43,658 nt of DNA from Terriglobia bacterium (GCA_020073565.1 JAIQEY010000047.1:1-43658), one strand, 5' to 3'; shown: positions 6,534 through 14,274, counted from the first letter of the stretch. The notes: a model not told the origin generated them from the letters alone. A program made the numbers and translations.

Positions 6534-8702
6534 TCAGCCGTCGTGCTTGGCGCCGACCTGCTCTTGCTCTTTCGCAGCGATTCGTGCGACGTGCCCACTG
6601 CCGTTGCCGTTGTTTTCGGGGGAGGACCCAGCTGCGTTCGAGTCGGCGCGAGCGGCGGCCAGCAGGGTCTCGCTATCGAGGCCGTGCTCTTGACGATAGT
6701 GATGCTCAGGGACCTTGCCGTCCCACCAGGACCAGTTCATGGGATAAGCGTCGGGATCCAGGAACACCTGATAGAAGTGCCAGACGACGATAGCGAGGGA
6801 AGCCAGCACGGCTTCGTAAAAGTGGATGGCGGTCGCCACGTCCAGCCACCAGCGCGGCAACAGATGTCCCACCGTCATTTTGGCCCAGAGCGCGATGCCG
6901 GTTGTGGCCATCACGATGATCCCCCAGACCAGCGCCCAGTACTCGGCCTTCTCCGCATAGGTGAAGCGCTTGAACTCGGGCTTGCTCCCGCCGAGGCCAA
7001 GGTAGTGACGCATCACGGCGATGACATCCGTCGCATCCTTGGGTTCGGGGAGCAGATCGAGAATCAGCTTACGGCCATCGCGCGTCAGCAGCGCGTAGGC
7101 GAGGTGATACACGCTCGCGCCGATCATTACCACGGCGGCGATGCGATGGACAATCCCACGCACGGTTTCGCCCATGCCGGGCAGCAGCGAGAGCCAGGAA
7201 TCGGGATACTTCAGAGCGAAACCGGTGATGACCAGCGTGATGAAGGAAACCAACAGCGCCCAGTGCTGCCAGCGTTGGCTCGCGGTCATGCGAGTCACCG
7301 TGCGCGGGTAAGAGTCGCGGCGCAGAATAGCCTTGCGGCGCCAGATGATGAGGTTGTGCAGAACCATGCCGCCGATCACAGCGAGGATCATGCTGAGGTA
7401 AAAGCGGCGAATCCAGCGCACGGCGACGCTGCCAATATCAGCCGAAAGCGGCGCATCGACGTGGACTTTGCCGAGCGCGAATCTTTCCGTTACGCCCGGA
7501 TGGCACTGGCCGCAGGTCTTCACCAAGTTCGCCCGATTGATGGTCGAACGCGGATCTTCCGAGGGAAGAATGTTGTGCACCCCGTGGCAACTGGCGCAGT
7601 TGGCAACAACTTTTGAACCCAATTGGGAAGCCAGTCCGTGATAGCTCGCAAGGTACGTGCTCGATCGGCCGCCTTCCACCCCGAACTCCTGGGAGAGTCG
7701 CACGCCCTCGTGGCAGCGCGCGCAGGTGCTGCGCGCCAGATTCCGCGCGGCCACGGACGAGTTGGGATCGAGATGCGATTTGATGGAGTGAATGCCATGG
7801 CAATCGGTGCAGACCGGGGCCTGCGAGTTGCCGCGGGTGAGGGCCTGTCCGTGTGTACTCTGCATGAATTCGGTTTTCACGGACTCATGACATTTGCCAC
7901 ATGTGGTCGGGACAGTGAACTTGAAGATGGACGACTTCGCGTCGCTGGCGCGGCGAATTTCGTGGACACCGTGGCAGTCCGTGCAGACCGCAGCCTTGGT
8001 GGATCCGGCAGCTACCGCTCGGCCGTGCACGCTCTGCTCATACGAAGAGACCTGCTGTGTGCTTTCGCCGTCCCGCTCCATCACGAATTTCTGCGCATGG
8101 CAAGTGGCACAGGTAGCCGGAATGTTCGCATGGTGAACCGGCGACCTGGGATCGTCAGCGGCCAGGATCTGGTGCGGGCTGCCGTGGCAGGAAATGCAAG
8201 TGGGAGCCTGTAAGTCTCCGGTCTTGCGCGCGACGGCATGGACTCCGAGTTGATAGCCGTGCACTGCATCTTCATGGCAGGTGGCGCATTGTTGCGGCGC
8301 AACTTTTTCGGCGCGCTGCACCTGGTGTGTGCTGCCATGACAACTCGCACAGGCTTGCTTACCCAGGATCGCGTGCACACTCTGGGGAACTTGCGCGGCT
8401 TCTTGTTCGTGGCAAGTGCCACACGCGGGTTTGCGCATCGGCTTCGGATGCGGATACTCTTTCACGTCCACGTGGCAGGTGGTACAACCCAGGTCACCGT
8501 GCACGCTGCTCTTGTGTTTAACGGCATCGACGTGCAGACTTTTCCCCGACTCGGACTTCATGCCGGGATCGCCGTGGCAAGCCAGGCAGTCCTGGTCCGA
8601 GGCCAGGGCCGGCAGCGCGCACAGCAACGCAAGCGCAAGGCTGAACGGGAGGAGCATCCGAGATTGTTTCACTGCTGTCATCGCTGTTCGTCCTAGTTTC
8701 AT
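6534..8702 (-). CDS. 13-haem cytochrome c fused to cytochrome b, CbcL-like
   Basis: A 722-residue fusion. After a signal peptide (SLALALLCALPALA) come thirteen CXXCH motifs with first cysteines at 39, 73, 94, 118, 139, 169, 198, 240, 268, 298, 327, 369 and 397. Haems 6-9 and 10-13 repeat at a constant offset of 129 residues. Five membrane segments follow (about 435-455, 480-498, 515-537, 588-606, 625-648). Histidines at 480, 519, 533, 627 and 642 are placed to hold b-haems as in FdnI/HydC-type cytochrome b subunits. This is the arrangement of Geobacter CbcL, a menaquinol-linked inner-membrane oxidoreductase used at low potential. The start at 8702 is only two bases after AGGAGG; ATG at 8681, after AGGACG, is an alternative. 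It follows the cytochrome b gene by six bases. Confidence 0.85.
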   Translation of the reverse strand: MKLGRTAMTAVKQSRMLLPFSLALALLCALPALASDQDCLACHGDPGMKSESGKSLHVDAVKHKSSVHGDLGCTTCHVDVKEYPHPKPMRKPACGTCHEQEAAQVPQSVHAILGKQACASCHGSTHQVQRAEKVAPQQCATCHEDAVHGYQLGVHAVARKTGDLQAPTCISCHGSPHQILAADDPRSPVHHANIPATCATCHAQKFVMERDGESTQQVSSYEQSVHGRAVAAGSTKAAVCTDCHGVHEIRRASDAKSSIFKFTVPTTCGKCHESVKTEFMQSTHGQALTRGNSQAPVCTDCHGIHSIKSHLDPNSSVAARNLARSTCARCHEGVRLSQEFGVEGGRSSTYLASYHGLASQLGSKVVANCASCHGVHNILPSEDPRSTINRANLVKTCGQCHPGVTERFALGKVHVDAPLSADIGSVAVRWIRRFYLSMILAVIGGMVLHNLIIWRRKAILRRDSYPRTVTRMTASQRWQHWALLVSFITLVITGFALKYPDSWLSLLPGMGETVRGIVHRIAAVVMIGASVYHLAYALLTRDGRKLILDLLPEPKDATDVIAVMRHYLGLGGSKPEFKRFTYAEKAEYWALVWGIIVMATTGIALWAKMTVGHLLPRWWLDVATAIHFYEAVLASLAIVVWHFYQVFLDPDAYPMNWSWWDGKVPEHHYRQEHGLDSETLLAAARADSNAAGSSPENNGNGSGHVARIAAKEQEQVGAKHDG

Positions 8703-8708
8703 TTCCTC

Positions 8709-9617
8709 CTACCGGTACGCAAACAACATGGCGTAGATAATCCAGACGACGGTGCTGAAGCCGATGCCCAAGGCAATCCAGGCGAAGGCCCGGATGGTCC
8801 GCACCACGATTTCAGGCTGTGGGTCTTCAAGATTCGCGTCGAGTTTCCCGCTTGCCACCAACGCTTCGTATTCCAGCGGTTTGTCGCGCTTCAGTTCGGC
8901 GAGCGGCATGTGGCCGGTGAAGACGGTGGTATCCATGGGGAACTTTTCCGGCCGCAGGTGCGTGTTGAAGAAATGGACCGTAAAGATGAATCCGGTGGCC
9001 AGCAGAGCCTCGTCGCTGTGGATGATGGTGGCGATATTCAGAAACTGCCCGGGCAGAATCCGGGTGAAGAAGACCGGAAACCACAGCGTAAGGCCGGTGG
9101 AACCGATCACCGCGATCCCCCAAAACACGGCGAAGTAATCGAACTTCTCCCAGTACGTCCAGCGGCCGTATTGCGGGCGCGGCCCTCTACCCAAGAACCA
9201 CTTCATGGTGGCGATGAACTGTTTGAGGTCCTGGCGATTGAAAAGCATGGAATTCGGGCCGAACACCAGCTTCCACCACGACTTGTACTCAGTCTTCTTC
9301 AGTTGGTAGAGGTCGTAGAGATGCGTGCTGAAAACTCCGAACATCAGCACCGCCGCCGTGCGATGGATGTAGCCTGCCGTCTGAAAGCCGCCCAGCAGGC
9401 GCGACAGCATTACGGCCCACCCGGTGTAGGAGAACTTCAGCGTCAGGCCGGTAGTAGCCAGGGTGAGAAAACTCACGATCATGCACGCATGCAGAGCGCG
9501 CTGCAAGCGTGTGAAGCGCACAAACTCGGGCGCCGGACGTCGGACTCCCCGTCGCTCACGAACCGGCTGGAGAGGTTCCGCATTCGCGGGGCGGAGTTCG
9601 AGATCAGTAGGCATCAT
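8709..9617 (-). CDS. Stand-alone cytochrome b subunit (FdnI/HydC/b561-like)
   Basis: A 302-residue integral membrane protein. A soluble N-terminal stretch of about 45 residues leads into four core membrane segments with histidines in LQRALHACMIVSF, YIHRTAAVL, FSTHLYDLY, IIHSDEALL and VHFFNTHLRPEKFP, the pattern of di-haem quinone-reactive cytochrome b. A fifth helix lies at the C-terminus. The closing motif HLRPEKFPMD parallels FLDPDAYPMN in the fused 13-haem protein, so the two b domains are paralogues. The long N-terminal frame to 9716 overlaps the upstream gene; ATG at 9617, after GAGGATGG, gives a 14-base overlap and translational coupling. It very likely pairs with the 19-haem protein encoded just upstream, together equivalent to the fused form downstream. 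Confidence 0.85.
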   Translation of the reverse strand: MMPTDLELRPANAEPLQPVRERRGVRRPAPEFVRFTRLQRALHACMIVSFLTLATTGLTLKFSYTGWAVMLSRLLGGFQTAGYIHRTAAVLMFGVFSTHLYDLYQLKKTEYKSWWKLVFGPNSMLFNRQDLKQFIATMKWFLGRGPRPQYGRWTYWEKFDYFAVFWGIAVIGSTGLTLWFPVFFTRILPGQFLNIATIIHSDEALLATGFIFTVHFFNTHLRPEKFPMDTTVFTGHMPLAELKRDKPLEYEALVASGKLDANLEDPQPEIVVRTIRAFAWIALGIGFSTVVWIIYAMLFAYR

Positions 9618-11643
9618 TTCCATCCTCACCGGCAGGATCACTTCGCCGATGCGCGGAATCCCCTGCTTCCGCTTTTTCCCTGGCTTCTTCGGCACGAAGT
9701 TCGCGGCGCATTTCAAGCGCCTTCGGCAACCACAGCAGCGTGTGCAGCCCGCCGATCACGAACGTGCTCAGCAAAAGCGTGGTCATGCCCCAGAAGGTCC
9801 AGAAGAGAAACGGGTACTTCTTCGGATCGTGGTGGGTGGCGTGCGTGAGATAGCCGGCAAAGCGGCGGGTCGCATTGGCGTGACACTTCTGACAAGTCGC
9901 GACCACGTTCGCCCGGCTCAGGTGCGAGCGCGGATCGGTCACACGCTGGATGTCGTGGGCGCCGTGACAGTCATAACACTTGGCCGTTTTCGTGTAACCG
10001 AGGCGCGAAACTTTGCCGTGATAAGTGTCGAAGTACGTCTTGGCAATCTCTTCGTGGCAGCGGCCGCACTTGTCCATGATTTCAAGCTTGAAGCCGGCTT
10101 CGTCGGTGCGACGAATGGAGTGCGCGGTGTGGCAGTCGTTGCAAACCGGAAGTTCCTTGTCCGTCTTCGTGACCGTTGCCGAATGCACGCTCTCGACGAA
10201 CTGCTCCTGAATTCCGTGATGACAGGCGCCGCAAGTGGTGGGCAGATTCTTGGGATTGACAGTGGATTGCGGGTCCGAGCGCGGCAGAACCAGGTGGGCG
10301 GTGTGGCAGTTAGTGCAGGTGGCAGTCACCGTCAGGCCGCTCTTCAGCAGACCTTTGCCGTGGATGCTCTCGGTGTAGTGCGGGATGATCTCGTGCTGAT
10401 CTCCGGTGTAGCGCAACGCGGCTTTCTTGCCCTCTCGGTGGCAGCGGCCGCACAAACTCGGCACGTTGGTGGGAAACGTAACCGACTCCGGATCGTGCTT
10501 GCCAAGAACGTGGTGGGTGCCGTGACATTCCCGACACGTGGGGGCATTGCTGTCGCGGGCGGCGAGCAGTTGTCCGTGTTTACTGCGCTGATATTGCTGA
10601 CCAACCTCTTCGTGGCACCGGCTGCAATCCACCGGATGCGTGATGGTTTCGCACGGGCGGACGCGCGAGGCGTTGACCTCGGAGTGACACTGGCTGCATG
10701 CCACCTTGGCATGTCGCGAGCCGGCAACTTCCGCCACTTGGACAAACAGGTTGCGGCCATCGGAGGCCTTGAGGTGCTGATCGCTGTGGCAGCGCATGCA
10801 ATCGGCGTCCGCCATCCCCTGGGTGTAGAAAACGTTGCGCACCTTGTGGGGCTGGTGACAGTCCACACAGGCGGGCAGGACGTGCGCCTCTTTCTCCCAA
10901 AGCTCGCCGCGGATCGTCTTGCGATGCACCTCTTCAATTTGCTGATGGCACTTGGTACAAGTTGCCGCGATGTTGCGCCGGTTGATCGAAGAATTGGGAT
11001 CGGTGTGCGGCAGGATATTGTGCGGTGTGTGGCACGACACACAAGTGGCGGCCACGATCAAACCCTTCTTGAGGACTGCCTCTCCGTGAATGCTCTCCGA
11101 ATAGTTCTCCAGAATGTTGTGTTCGTCGATCTTCCGGTTGGTCTGCACCGGCGTGCCCTCGCGGTGGCATCTGCCGCAGACGAACGGCACTCTCAACGGG
11201 CCCACGGCGGAATTCCTATCTTTGACGGGAAGGATGTCGTGGTTGCCGTGGCAATCGACGCAGTGGGGCGCAAGCGCGTCACCACGGGCAATCGCTCTCC
11301 CGTGGAGCGAGGCGGCATGCTGCTTCTGTTCGTCGCTGTGGCAGGTACCGCACTGCACGCGTGCCAACGGCGTGGCGTGGGGTAGGTCTTTGCCTTCGAG
11401 GTCGGCATGGCAGGACGTGCAAGAGAGAGCGTTGTGAACCGAAGTGGAGAACTTCTTGCCGTCCACAAAGAGCGACACCGTACGCACACCGCGCTTGGTG
11501 GTCAGGCTCTTGTCGCTGTGGCAGGCCAGGCAGTCGTCGTTGGAGACATCGGCCGCCGGGGCAGGCGCCGCTGCCAGCAGCAGGACCAGCAGTCCAACCC
11601 AAGCCAGCCCCTTTGCTATCCGCCGACTTGCCTGCGTCACCAT
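9604..11643 (-). CDS. 19-haem membrane-anchored periplasmic cytochrome c
   Basis: A 679-residue protein: signal peptide (WVGLLVLLLAAAPAPA), nineteen CXXCH motifs (first cysteines at 38, 75, 98, 128, 156, 201, 229, 259, 282, 316, 340, 370, 398, 443, 471, 501, 526, 556, 584) and one C-terminal membrane helix at about 612-634 carrying GGLHTLLW. Haem n aligns with haem n+8 at an offset of 240-244 residues throughout, and exactly 242 for six of the pairs, so it consists of two eight-haem units plus three haems. The C-terminal helix matches the first membrane helix of the 13-haem fusion (GGMVLHNLIIW), suggesting that this gene and the following cytochrome b are a split version of that protein. I chose ATG at 11643 because the signal peptide starts there; the frame remains open to 11727. 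First gene of the operon, with a Crp/Fnr-type site 99 bases upstream. Confidence 0.9.
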   Translation of the reverse strand: MVTQASRRIAKGLAWVGLLVLLLAAAPAPAADVSNDDCLACHSDKSLTTKRGVRTVSLFVDGKKFSTSVHNALSCTSCHADLEGKDLPHATPLARVQCGTCHSDEQKQHAASLHGRAIARGDALAPHCVDCHGNHDILPVKDRNSAVGPLRVPFVCGRCHREGTPVQTNRKIDEHNILENYSESIHGEAVLKKGLIVAATCVSCHTPHNILPHTDPNSSINRRNIAATCTKCHQQIEEVHRKTIRGELWEKEAHVLPACVDCHQPHKVRNVFYTQGMADADCMRCHSDQHLKASDGRNLFVQVAEVAGSRHAKVACSQCHSEVNASRVRPCETITHPVDCSRCHEEVGQQYQRSKHGQLLAARDSNAPTCRECHGTHHVLGKHDPESVTFPTNVPSLCGRCHREGKKAALRYTGDQHEIIPHYTESIHGKGLLKSGLTVTATCTNCHTAHLVLPRSDPQSTVNPKNLPTTCGACHHGIQEQFVESVHSATVTKTDKELPVCNDCHTAHSIRRTDEAGFKLEIMDKCGRCHEEIAKTYFDTYHGKVSRLGYTKTAKCYDCHGAHDIQRVTDPRSHLSRANVVATCQKCHANATRRFAGYLTHATHHDPKKYPFLFWTFWGMTTLLLSTFVIGGLHTLLWLPKALEMRRELRAEEAREKAEAGDSAHRRSDPAGEDGNDAY

Positions 11644-11734
11644 GAAATGAGCACCCCGAAAGACGCGAAGATGAACGACTGTTTTATCTTGGCGGGCAGC
11701 GCACCAATGGGCAGTGAGACAGCGCACCCCGAGG

Positions 11735-11750
11735 CGTGACTTGGGTCACA
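11735..11750. promoter_or_regulatory. Crp/Fnr-type palindrome, site 3
   Basis: CGTGACTTGGGTCACA has perfect GTGAC/GTCAC arms. It is centred 99 bases upstream of the 19-haem gene and so could control the whole four-gene cytochrome operon. Confidence 0.7.
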
Positions 11751-11821
11751 AAGTGGATGTTCGCGGTGGCGGCTGAAAATCCATGGCCTTAGCGGAAGGT
11801 GGAAAGTTATGGAACGAAGGG

Positions 11822-11862
11822 AAACAAAACAAAAAGGGCGACCGAATCAGAAAAGTCGCCCC
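11822..11862 (-). terminator. Rho-independent terminator of the HTH-less Crp/Fnr gene
   Basis: On the minus strand GGGCGAC (complement of 11855-11861) pairs with GTCGCCC (complement of 11836-11842) and is followed by TTTTTGTTTTGTTT. It begins 16 bases after the stop of the short Crp/Fnr gene, so that gene ends cleanly and has not lost its C-terminus by a simple frameshift. Confidence 0.8.
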
Positions 11863-11877
11863 GATGGTCGAGAAACG

Positions 11878-12360
11878 TCAGTGCACGGGCATGGCGCGAG
11901 GCCGGCGCGTGCGGCCCAGTCCGACCGCACGAACACGGTCGTAGGCCACATGCAAGTCTTCACTGAGCAGGTTGACCACCTGCAGGCACACGTCGCGGTG
12001 CTCGTGGAGAAAGTGGAGCAGATCTTTGCGGCGGATGGCGGCCACCTGCACACCGTCCAAAGCTTCCGCGGTAAGCTCGTAGCGGCCGCCCGCGAGGGCA
12101 GCGCTGAGTCCCAGCACCTCCCCGGGGACCGCCACACGAACGGTCATGCGATGCCCGCTTTCGGAACAGATCGAAAGTCGCACCCGGCCCTCGCAGAGCA
12201 GGAAAACACCGCGGGCCGATTGTCCTTCCCGAAACAGGACCGTTCCTTTCGCGCACATCTGGGTTGATTTGATCCCGTCGAAGGCCTCCAGAGCATCGGG
12301 CTCCAAGTCGCAGAAGACCCGGTCCGAGCGCTGTACGCAATCGAGACAGCTATGAGACAT
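11878..12360 (-). CDS. Crp/Fnr-family sensor lacking its HTH domain
   Basis: A 160-residue protein collinear with the complete Crp/Fnr protein upstream: CLDCVQRSDRVFC (CX2CX8C), the cNMP-like barrel (GTVLFREGQSARGVFLLCEGRVRLSI, PGEVLGLSAAL) and the dimerisation helix (HVAYDRVRAVGLG). It stops right after that helix with RTRRPRAMPVH, and a terminator follows, so there is no DNA-binding domain and no room for one. The fourth cysteine of its paralogue (ETIDPC) is replaced here (EALDGV). The start ATG has GGAGAG six bases upstream. A palindrome of the shared type lies 55 bases upstream. It may dimerise with the full-length paralogue and titrate it; alternatively it is a decaying duplicate that is still translated. 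It is not canonical for cAMP binding, since the Arg-Ser of the phosphate cassette is absent. Confidence 0.85.
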   Translation of the reverse strand: MSHSCLDCVQRSDRVFCDLEPDALEAFDGIKSTQMCAKGTVLFREGQSARGVFLLCEGRVRLSICSESGHRMTVRVAVPGEVLGLSAALAGGRYELTAEALDGVQVAAIRRKDLLHFLHEHRDVCLQVVNLLSEDLHVAYDRVRAVGLGRTRRPRAMPVH

Positions 12361-12407
12361 GGGAGTCTCTCCCTAACCTTTGATAACTGAACAGGAGGGT
12401 GAGAAAC

Positions 12408-12423
12408 AGTGACTGCAATCACC
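12408..12423. promoter_or_regulatory. Crp/Fnr-type palindrome, site 4
   Basis: AGTGACTGCAATCACC, GTGA-N6-TCAC form. It lies between the two Crp/Fnr genes, centred 55 bases upstream of the HTH-less one. Confidence 0.6.
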
Positions 12424-12468
12424 CGAATCCGTGACCCGTGGCACATAGGGGTGCGCGCTCGGACCGCT

Positions 12469-13191
12469 TTAGCCGATGGTCGCCAGCGAGCGCAACGCCG
12501 CCTTGTTGCGGATGACCAGCGTGGAACCCTTGGTCTGGAGGATCTGCCGCTTCTTGAGGTCGGCAAACAGCCGGGTCACGGTCTCGCGGGAGGTACCGAT
12601 CATCTGTGCGATTTCCTCGTGGGTCAAGGCGAGTTTCAGGCGCGGCTCCTGCTTCTGGGCCTCGCCATTCTTGGAACTCCACTCCAGCAACAGCTTCGCC
12701 AGTTTCTCGCCGGCAGAATGGGAGAGCCCGAGGGAACGCACTTCGTGACAGGCAACGTTGTACTTCTCGCTCAGTTGCTCGGCCACCTTGAAGCAGGCGT
12801 CGCTGTGTTCTTTCAAAAAGCGCAGGAAGTCGTCGCGCTTGACGAAATTCACCTGGCAGGGATCGATGGTCTCAGCGGTCAGTTCATAGGCTTTGCCGGA
12901 CACGGTGGCACTCAGCCCAAGCACTTCGCCCGGTTCGGCAATTTTCAGGATGAGGGTTTTACCGTCACTGGCGCAAATGGAGAGCTTGACCCGTCCCTTG
13001 CAGAGGACAAAAATGCCGCGCGGAGCCTGTCCTTCGACAAACAGAACGGCGCCCTTCGGATACGCGGTGGCATACTTGATGCTCTCGAAGGCTTGCAGAG
13101 CCGAGGTCGGCAGATCACAGAAGATCCGGTCCACCCGCATCTTGCAGGTGAGGCAGCTTTCGATGATGTCCAGTCCGTATGGTGAAAGCAC
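12469..13191 (-). CDS. Crp/Fnr-family transcriptional regulator (full length)
   Basis: A 240-residue regulator. Cysteines 13, 16 and 25 (CLTCKMRVDRIFC) and Cys112 in ETIDPCQV are laid out like the four iron-sulfur ligands of E. coli FNR (20, 23, 29, 122), though the third is three residues further away. Residues about 45-115 form the sensor barrel (GAVLFVEGQAPRGIFVLCKGRVKLSI, PGEVLGLSA). The helix-turn-helix is at 189-218 (LTHEEIAQMIGTSRETVTRL). Its recognition helix has Arg202, Glu203 and Arg207 in the positions of CRP R180, E181 and R185, which read TGTGA. This fits the nine GTGA-N6-TCAC sites in the window, including two upstream of this gene. The start is GTG at 13191 after GAGAGGTG. Likely an oxygen- or redox-responsive master regulator of the neighbouring respiratory genes; signal and mode are inferred. 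Confidence 0.9.
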   Translation of the reverse strand: MLSPYGLDIIESCLTCKMRVDRIFCDLPTSALQAFESIKYATAYPKGAVLFVEGQAPRGIFVLCKGRVKLSICASDGKTLILKIAEPGEVLGLSATVSGKAYELTAETIDPCQVNFVKRDDFLRFLKEHSDACFKVAEQLSEKYNVACHEVRSLGLSHSAGEKLAKLLLEWSSKNGEAQKQEPRLKLALTHEEIAQMIGTSRETVTRLFADLKKRQILQTKGSTLVIRNKAALRSLATIG

Positions 13192-13258
13192 GATGCACCT
13201 CTCGGTGAGACCGCCCGGGCACGCTGTCCGGCCCGCATGGTTGCGGGTGCTAGCGCCC

Positions 13259-13274
13259 TGTGACGAAGATCACG
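13259..13274. promoter_or_regulatory. Crp/Fnr-type palindrome, site 5
   Basis: TGTGACGAAGATCACG, centred 75 bases upstream of the full-length regulator's GTG start. It suggests autoregulation. Confidence 0.65.
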
Positions 13275-13328
13275 TACTCAGTGTGCGTCCCGGCCTAACT
13301 TACGGCGGTGACAGATGGCACAGGTGGT

Positions 13329-13344
13329 TGTGACCAACATCACA
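13329..13344. promoter_or_regulatory. Crp/Fnr-type palindrome, site 6
   Basis: TGTGACCAACATCACA is a perfect TGTGA-N6-TCACA dyad. It lies 70 bases from site 5 in the divergent region between the regulator and the tonB-like gene, about 145 bases from either start, and could serve both. It falls inside the longest possible tonB-like frame, which argues for the later start of that gene. Confidence 0.7.
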
Positions 13345-13479
13345 GGCGAGCCCTGGGCCCAGCCCCAGGGGGCGTCCGGCATTTCTATGGCACTTCCGTG
13401 GGGCTGGATTTGCCGGGGTATTGGGGGCATACTAAGGCGAGCAGTTTCCCGGCTCACCGGATTCCCAGAAGGTGCTCCC

Positions 13480-14262
13480 GTGCCCTTGCTTCAAGACGAG
13501 ACCGAGTCGCCGAGTCACTTGGAACGGTTGAGATCGCCTGTCCTGCTGCTTCCGCCTTCCGGCGCCCAGGGACAACGGAAGAGGATGCTGATCGCGCTGG
13601 GTGTCCTCGTGTTTGCCCTGCTGGCGACGGTTCTCAAAGACTTGGATTTCTGGTTTCCGCCCAAGGCCGAAGTGCAGGAGGTCAGCATTCCCAGCCGGAA
13701 GGCGAGCACCGTGGCCACCGTGCCAACGGCCCCGGCCGCCGTTGCCGTCCACGACCGGAGGCCCGTCAAAGCGCCGGAAAAGGCAGTCGCAGCACCTCCC
13801 TTGACGGCCAGCACGCAGCGCACCGCCCTGCCTCCCCTTCAGGTGGAGGTCGTAGCCGGAAACCGTCATACCAGCGTGCCCGCGAAAAGCAATGCCATCC
13901 ATCTGGATGTGGGCGCGGACGCCTCGTCGGTCAGCGCCAAAGCGGCAACAGGAGGCGTAGTCAATGCTGCGGATCGGGTCCAGTTGTCGCCGCAGACGGC
14001 CCAGAGTGTGAGTTCATCGGTCCCCCCGGACTATCCTCTGCTGGCGCGCCAGATGAAGGTCCAGGGCGCCGTCAGCCTGCAGGCGCTCATCTCGCGCGAT
14101 GGAACGATTCAGGAATTGCAGGTGCTGAGCGGTCCTACCATCCTGGCGGGTGCGGCTCGTGAGGCCGTGCGGCAGTGGCGCTTCAAACCCTATCTGCTGA
14201 ACGGGGCGCCGATTGAAACCCAGGCCCTGATCACCGTGAATTTCACCATTTCCACCAACTGA
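13480..14262 (+). CDS. TonB-like energy-transducer protein
   Basis: A 260-residue protein with a short cytoplasmic N-terminus, one membrane helix at about residues 36-56 (MLIALGVLVFALLATVL), a long Pro/Ala/Val-rich spacer of 120 residues and a C-terminal TonB-type domain (VPPDYPLLARQMKVQGAVSL, ISRDGTIQELQVLSG, AAREAVRQWRFKPYLLNG). TonB proteins link the proton-motive force to outer-membrane transport; no ExbB/ExbD genes are adjacent. GTG at 13480 is preceded by AGAAGG at a good distance. The ATG at 13315 would run through regulatory site 6 and add sequence of no recognisable character. Its position next to the regulator and site 6 suggests it may belong to the same regulon, for example in metal or haem uptake. 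Confidence 0.8.
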   Translation: MPLLQDETESPSHLERLRSPVLLLPPSGAQGQRKRMLIALGVLVFALLATVLKDLDFWFPPKAEVQEVSIPSRKASTVATVPTAPAAVAVHDRRPVKAPEKAVAAPPLTASTQRTALPPLQVEVVAGNRHTSVPAKSNAIHLDVGADASSVSAKAATGGVVNAADRVQLSPQTAQSVSSSVPPDYPLLARQMKVQGAVSLQALISRDGTIQELQVLSGPTILAGAAREAVRQWRFKPYLLNGAPIETQALITVNFTISTN

Positions 14263-14274
14263 AACAGCGCCTGT

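Noticed and set aside
6543..7616. 357-codon open frame on the plus strand
   Set aside because: Antisense to the 13-haem/cytochrome-b fusion; no recognisable motif.
9463..11385. 640-codon open frame on the plus strand
   Set aside because: It is antisense to the 19-haem cytochrome; regularly spaced CXXCH codons and high GC keep the opposite strand open. The product has no domain character.
12431..12444. GTGACCCGTGGCAC near the end of the full-length regulator gene
   Set aside because: Only one half-site is correct; the second arm lacks TCAC.
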